NCBI GenBank assembly: GCA_002401055.1
Contig: NVRZ01000082.1
Coordinates: 1 to 11,112 of the forward strand
DNA from: Bacteroidota bacterium
GTDB lineage: Bacteria > Bacteroidota > Bacteroidia > NORP154
Length of the DNA: 11,112 nucleotides
Direction of reading: 5' to 3'
Shown: piece after piece, positions 7,965-11,112 of the stretch
Layout: every line of letters starts with the position of its first letter
How positions within the stretch are numbered: position 1 is the first letter of the stretch
Made by a program: the position numbers and the translations under genes
Notes under the pieces: model-generated
What the model saw: the letters and a program-made list of their open reading frames with translations, nothing else
Database searches by the model: none
What the model was told of the DNA's origin: nothing

Positions 7965-7993
7965 AAAAAGCCTCGCACTTTCGCGCGAGGCTT
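7965..7993 (-). terminator. Intrinsic terminator after tRNA-Pro
   Basis: On the minus strand AAGCCTCGC and GCGAGGCTT form a 9-bp stem with an 8-base loop. The T run that completes the right arm and continues past it is five long (TTTTT). It begins 8 bases after the tRNA 3' end, as expected for a tRNA transcript. The + strand reading has only a broken T run (CTTCTCTTTT), so any effect in that direction would be weaker. Confidence 0.8.
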
Positions 7994-8001
7994 CTCTTTT
8001 G

Positions 8002-8076
8002 TCGGGGTGAAGAGATTCGAACTCCCGACCCCCTGCTCCCAAAGCAGGTGCGCTAACCGGACTGCGCCACACCCCG
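8002..8076 (-). tRNA. tRNA-Pro (anticodon TGG)
   Basis: The minus strand folds into a complete 75-base cloverleaf. The acceptor stem is CGGGGTG/CACCCCG with discriminator A, and the C1-G72 pair is typical of bacterial tRNA-Pro. The D stem is GCGC/GCGC. The anticodon stem CCTGC/GCAGG encloses the loop TTTGGGA, anticodon TGG at 8039-8041. The variable loop is GGGTC. The T arm is GGGAG-TTCGAAT-CTCTT, with two G-U pairs. No CCA is encoded, so it is added after transcription. The gene lies inside a short transcript from the promoter at 8198-8228 to the terminator at 7965-7993. Confidence 0.97.
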
Positions 8077-8120
8077 AACTAAATTTCAATTTCAACTTCT
8101 ACCTTTATTCTAAGAACTGA

Positions 8121-8181
8121 TGTGCTAACGGATATACTTGTCCGCCCTAGCTCTCTGAGCGAAGGAGGGCGCCACACCCCG
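8121..8181 (-). pseudogene. Broken 5' half of a tRNA-Pro copy, interrupted by a hairpin element
   Basis: On the minus strand bases 8181-8169 repeat exactly the first 13 bases of the intact tRNA-Pro (CGGGGTGTGGCGC). After about 36 unrelated bases, 8132-8124 read TCCGTTAGC, close to the continuation TCCGGTTAGCGC of the intact tRNA. The match fades before the anticodon, and no anticodon loop, T arm or 3' acceptor strand follows. The fragment begins 16 bases after the -7 box, which is where a tRNA 5' end would be expected, so it looks like the original gene position. Confidence 0.7.
8143..8171. repeat. Hairpin-forming insert within the tRNA fragment
   Basis: CGCCCT (8143-8148) pairs with AGGGCG (8166-8171), and inside it GCTC (8150-8153) pairs with GAGC (8157-8160) around a TCT loop, leaving GAAGG unpaired on one side. 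It resembles a short dispersed palindromic element lodged in the D-arm region of the tRNA copy. Only one copy is in this window, so repetition elsewhere is inference. Confidence 0.5.
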
Positions 8182-8197
8182 TCCTCTAAAAGGAATG

Positions 8198-8228
8198 CAA
8201 AAGTAATGTATTTTTAATACCACCCAAA
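8198..8228 (-). promoter_or_regulatory. Bacteroidota-type promoter for the tRNA-Pro transcript
   Basis: The minus strand reads TTTG (8228-8225), exactly 19 bases, then TACTTTTG (8205-8198). This is a full match to the TTTG-N19-TAnnTTTG consensus of the primary sigma factor in this phylum. Transcription should start near 8192 and pass through the tRNA fragment before reaching the intact tRNA about 115 bases later. Confidence 0.75.
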
Positions 8229-8308
8229 GCTGCGGGTAAAACCACATTGTTTAGCAGATTCCTTCTTAACATTTGCAAGTTGATAACTTATGCCATGAAG
8301 CACCCAAG

Positions 8309-8361
8309 GAGGATGGCAGATATCTATTTTTATCAAAATTAAATTGACATTCACCATCCTC
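8309..8361. promoter_or_regulatory. Inverted repeat ending just before the TPR gene start
   Basis: GAGGATGG (8309-8316) is the exact reverse complement of CCATCCTC (8354-8361), with a 37-base AT-rich spacer and one possible extra G-U pair. The right arm ends 2 bases before the ATG at 8364. The left arm overlaps an AGGAGG sequence at 8307-8312. It could fold in the mRNA leader or bind a regulator. With an 8-bp stem and a long spacer, chance is possible. Confidence 0.3.
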
Positions 8362-8363
8362 TG

Positions 8364-11090
8364 ATGAGCCTGGGTAAACTTCTCGCTAGGGAGAAAGGAA
8401 TTTCTCTACTTTTAAAATTGGGCATCACCGCTCTTGTTCTATTCTTATTATTGGACAAGGTTGGTGCGCAAGAAACAGCCCAATACAATAACAAATTGCT
8501 CTCATATAAATTGGGTGTGGAGTTATTTGAAAAAGAGCAATATGGTGCCGCTCAGCATGCTTTTTCTGAGGTGATCAAAAATGTTAATGATCCGAACTCC
8601 GATCTTCGGGTCAATGCAGAGTATTACGAGGCTCTTTGCGCTTTGGAGCTGTTTAACAAGGATGCGGAATTCTTGTTTCGTCGTTTTATTGAAAATCATT
8701 CGGAGAATCCCAAGGTAAGAACGGCTTATTTTCAGCTAGGTAAATACAGGTTTAGGAGGAGAAGCTATACCAAAGCAATTGCATGGTTTAATAAAGTTGA
8801 CATATATGACCTAACCAATAAGGAACTCTCAGAATATTATTTCAAGCTAGGCTATAGCTATTTTGTGAGGAAGGATATTGAACGCGCCAGAAGCTTGTTT
8901 TATGAAATCAAAGACGCGAATACCAAATATTCAAATCCCGCGATATACTACTATTCTCACATCTCATATCTGAATCAAGATTATGAGACCGCCATGAAAG
9001 GATTTCAAAAGCTGAGCACTCAGGGCAGTTTTCAGCATATAGTCCCGTATTACATTGCTCAGGTCTATTATTTGCAAAAGAAGCATGAGAAATTACTGAA
9101 ATACGCCTTGCCATTGCTCGATTCAGCCAATACAAAAAGAGCACCAGAAATATCACGACTTATTGGCGAAGCCTACTACGCGACTGATAAATATGAGCAG
9201 GCAATACCATATTTGAAGAGATATATGGAGGAAGGCCATCATGCCATGCGAGCAGATTTGTACCAGCTAGGATATGCCTACTATAAAAGTGGTCAGTATG
9301 ATGAGGCGATCAAGCTACTCAAGCAAGTTGTTAATACGAAGGATGAAATGGCACAAAATGCATATTATCATCTGGCTGATTGCTATCTGAAAGCCGATAA
9401 GAAAAAATATGCGCGTTATGCGTTTCGGTCTGCATCCAAGATGGACATGAACAAAACCATGCAGGAGGATGCCGCATATAACTACGCCAAACTATCTTAT
9501 GATCTGAAGCTAACACCCATTTTCGCCCTCAACAAGTACATCAATACTTATCCTAACAGTAAAAGAAAGAATGAGGCACTTGAATATCTGGTTAAGGTGT
9601 ATTTGAACACGAACAACTATAAGAAGGCGCTGAAGCAACTCGATAAAATTGATAACAAAAGCGATAATCTAAAAGAGGCGTATCAGCGAATAGCTTATTA
9701 CCGAGGCGTAGAATTATTCAATGATAAAAAATTAAAAGAAGCTATCTCTTCGTTCAATAAATCGCAGGCGTATGTTTATGACGAGAAAATTGATGCGCTC
9801 GCCTATTATTGGAAAGGTGAGGCATATTATAGGTCTGAGAATTATAAGCAGGCCATTTCTAATTATGATAAGTTTATTTACTCGCATAAGGCATTCAGTT
9901 TGGAGCTGTATAATCAGGTGAATTACAACATGGGTTATGCGTATTTCAAGCAGAAGGATTATAGGAATTCCAATACCTGGTTTAGAAAGTTCGTACGGCA
10001 TGATCCAGCCATTTTTCAAAGGCGTAAGCTCATTGGTGGGGGGTATGGCATTTTTTCGCGTACCGGCGATGCCTACTTGCGAATAGGTGACTGTTACTTC
10101 ATCAACAACGATTTTAAGGCGGCTATTGAATTTTATAACAACGCAATTGCTTTGGTACCAGATAGCCTCAAAGGTGACATGACCAAGATTATCGATGCTG
10201 ATTATGCTCACTTTCAAAAAGGCCTTGCACTGGGAGTATTGGGAAGGCACGATGAAAAAATTGGCGAATTGCATATGTTGTTAAAGAATTTTCCGAATAC
10301 AATTTATACGGACGACGCAAAGTATGAGCTGGCAAAAAGTTATTCTGGCTTGGAGCAAGTTGATAGTGCAATATCATGGTATCAAAATATTGTTGATGAG
10401 CATCCTACTAGTAGCTATGTGAAAAAGTCGCTGCTTAATATGGCACTTGAGTACAATATAAAAGGAGAAGGCGAAATAGCCCTGGTTACATTTAAGCGTG
10501 TTATAAAAGAGTATCCAGGTTCGGGAGAGTCAAAGGACGCTCTTGTTGGCTTAAAAAATATCTATGTTGAATTAGGCGATGTTTCGGTTTACCTGGATTA
10601 CATCAAAGATTTGCCTTTCGCAAACACCACTATATCTCATGCTGATTCCACTATCTATGAGGCAGCTGAAACCGTTTATCTTAAAGGTGATTGTGAATCA
10701 GCTGTGGCAGGTTTCTCAGAATATCTGAAGAAATTTTCTGAAGGGCAGTTCGCCGTTAATGCCAATTTCTATAGGGCGGAGTGTTTAAGTAAAATTGGAG
10801 ATAGCGCTTCCATATCTCAGTCACTTATCGGATATCAATACGTGCTAAAAAGAGCTGGTAATCGCTTTACCGAGAAGTCTTTAGCAAGAAGTGCGGCGCT
10901 TTTATATGAAACGAAGGATTATGAAAAAGCGCTTGAATCATACCTTATGCTTGAAAAGATTGCTGAATATAAGAGTAACATAATTGAGGCTAGGATAGGT
11001 CAGATGCAATGTAACTTTTTGCTGAAAGATTATAAATTTATGCAGTCAGTTTTGCGGTCAGCAAATCGAAACAACTGTAATTTGCCATAA
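8364..11090 (+). CDS. Exported tetratricopeptide-repeat protein, 908 residues
   Basis: The chosen start gives a signal peptide with a basic n-region (residues 1-18) and hydrophobic core LGITALVLFLLL, with cleavage probably near VGA-QE at 35-36. The rest is almost wholly TPR helix pairs with the expected A-x-Y-x-L-G-x-x-Y-x-x-x-x-Y-x-x-A pattern, for example residues around 46-80, LYQLGYAYYKSGQYDEAIKLL, and DAYLRIGDCYFINNDFKAAI. I estimate 15 to 20 repeats, including some of the TolA-binding/BamD-like type with FPNTIYTDDAKYELAKSY. A Gly-rich loop (GGGYG, starting at residue 558) interrupts the array. Such proteins act as protein-binding scaffolds, here probably in the periplasm. The partner is unknown. 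The array stops inside a helix pair (QSVLRSANRNNCNLP) with no capping helix, so the C-terminus may be shortened. No operon partner is visible within the window. Confidence 0.88.
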   Translation: MSLGKLLAREKGISLLLKLGITALVLFLLLDKVGAQETAQYNNKLLSYKLGVELFEKEQYGAAQHAFSEVIKNVNDPNSDLRVNAEYYEALCALELFNKDAEFLFRRFIENHSENPKVRTAYFQLGKYRFRRRSYTKAIAWFNKVDIYDLTNKELSEYYFKLGYSYFVRKDIERARSLFYEIKDANTKYSNPAIYYYSHISYLNQDYETAMKGFQKLSTQGSFQHIVPYYIAQVYYLQKKHEKLLKYALPLLDSANTKRAPEISRLIGEAYYATDKYEQAIPYLKRYMEEGHHAMRADLYQLGYAYYKSGQYDEAIKLLKQVVNTKDEMAQNAYYHLADCYLKADKKKYARYAFRSASKMDMNKTMQEDAAYNYAKLSYDLKLTPIFALNKYINTYPNSKRKNEALEYLVKVYLNTNNYKKALKQLDKIDNKSDNLKEAYQRIAYYRGVELFNDKKLKEAISSFNKSQAYVYDEKIDALAYYWKGEAYYRSENYKQAISNYDKFIYSHKAFSLELYNQVNYNMGYAYFKQKDYRNSNTWFRKFVRHDPAIFQRRKLIGGGYGIFSRTGDAYLRIGDCYFINNDFKAAIEFYNNAIALVPDSLKGDMTKIIDADYAHFQKGLALGVLGRHDEKIGELHMLLKNFPNTIYTDDAKYELAKSYSGLEQVDSAISWYQNIVDEHPTSSYVKKSLLNMALEYNIKGEGEIALVTFKRVIKEYPGSGESKDALVGLKNIYVELGDVSVYLDYIKDLPFANTTISHADSTIYEAAETVYLKGDCESAVAGFSEYLKKFSEGQFAVNANFYRAECLSKIGDSASISQSLIGYQYVLKRAGNRFTEKSLARSAALLYETKDYEKALESYLMLEKIAEYKSNIIEARIGQMQCNFLLKDYKFMQSVLRSANRNNCNLP

Positions 11091-11112
11091 ATTTGCCGTA
11101 ACTGGATTGCGG

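Noticed and set aside
8002..8181. The two copies of GCGCCACACCCCG as attachment-site direct repeats of an integrated element.
   Set aside because: Integrative elements usually duplicate the tRNA 3' end, while here the 5' end is repeated. Only 105 bases separate the copies and no integrase is nearby.
8247..8275. TTG (8247-8249) and TAACATTTG (8267-8275) as promoter of the TPR gene.
   Set aside because: The spacing is 17 bases and the box has one extra base compared with TAnnTTTG, so the match is too loose to call.
8295..8342. A 15-codon open frame (starts MKHPRRMADIY) upstream of the TPR gene as a leader peptide.
   Set aside because: It has no supporting ribosome site at the right distance, no regulatory codon pattern, and is short enough to be chance.
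9732..10274. A 180-residue open frame on the minus strand inside the TPR gene.
   Set aside because: It lies wholly within a well-supported TPR coding frame and shows no domain pattern, signal or codon logic of its own.

Overview
The window looks like ordinary chromosome of a member of the phylum Bacteroidota, most likely of the Cytophagales type. The signs are AT-rich coding sequence, a perfect Bacteroidota promoter (TTTG, 19 bases, TACTTTTG), no obvious Shine-Dalgarno dependence, tandem DUF3857/transglutaminase-like secreted proteins, and a lipoprotein ending in what resembles a type IX secretion C-terminal domain. No phage, insertion sequence or CRISPR array is visible.

Layout. (1) Positions 2-3386, + strand: two tandem secreted DUF3857/transglutaminase-like proteins. 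The first is cut by the window edge and keeps a Cys/His/Asp triad. The second starts 1 base after the stop of the first and has lost the Cys and His. (2) Positions 3511-4484, + strand: a small lipoprotein with an fn3-like and a sorting-domain-like region, then a small dithiol glutaredoxin. (3) Positions 4490-7837, - strand: a three-gene operon in the order GT39-like membrane glycosyltransferase carrying C-terminal MORN repeats, class I methyltransferase, and GT2 polyprenyl-phosphate-sugar-synthase-like glycosyltransferase, with gaps of only 10 and 8 bases. It converges on the glutaredoxin gene with a 5-base gap. (4) Positions 7838-8363: a 526-base noncoding stretch holding the operon leader with a perfect inverted repeat, a terminator, an intact tRNA-Pro(TGG), a broken tRNA 5' half interrupted by a hairpin, and the promoter that reads through both. 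(5) Positions 8364-11090, + strand: a 908-residue exported TPR protein.

How the genes may work together. The operon has the logic of a lipid-linked glycosylation pathway. The GT2 would load a sugar on polyprenyl phosphate in the cytoplasm, the methyltransferase could modify a sugar or lipid intermediate, and the multi-membrane GT39-like enzyme would use the lipid-linked sugar on the periplasmic side. The acceptor is unknown. The DUF3857 pair looks like an enzyme plus pseudo-enzyme acting in the cell envelope. The TPR protein is probably a periplasmic scaffold.

The least ordinary points are the tRNA fossil between promoter and tRNA-Pro, the MORN repeats fused to a glycosyltransferase, and the lipoprotein that seems to carry a type IX sorting domain. 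I see no clear new defence or mobile system.
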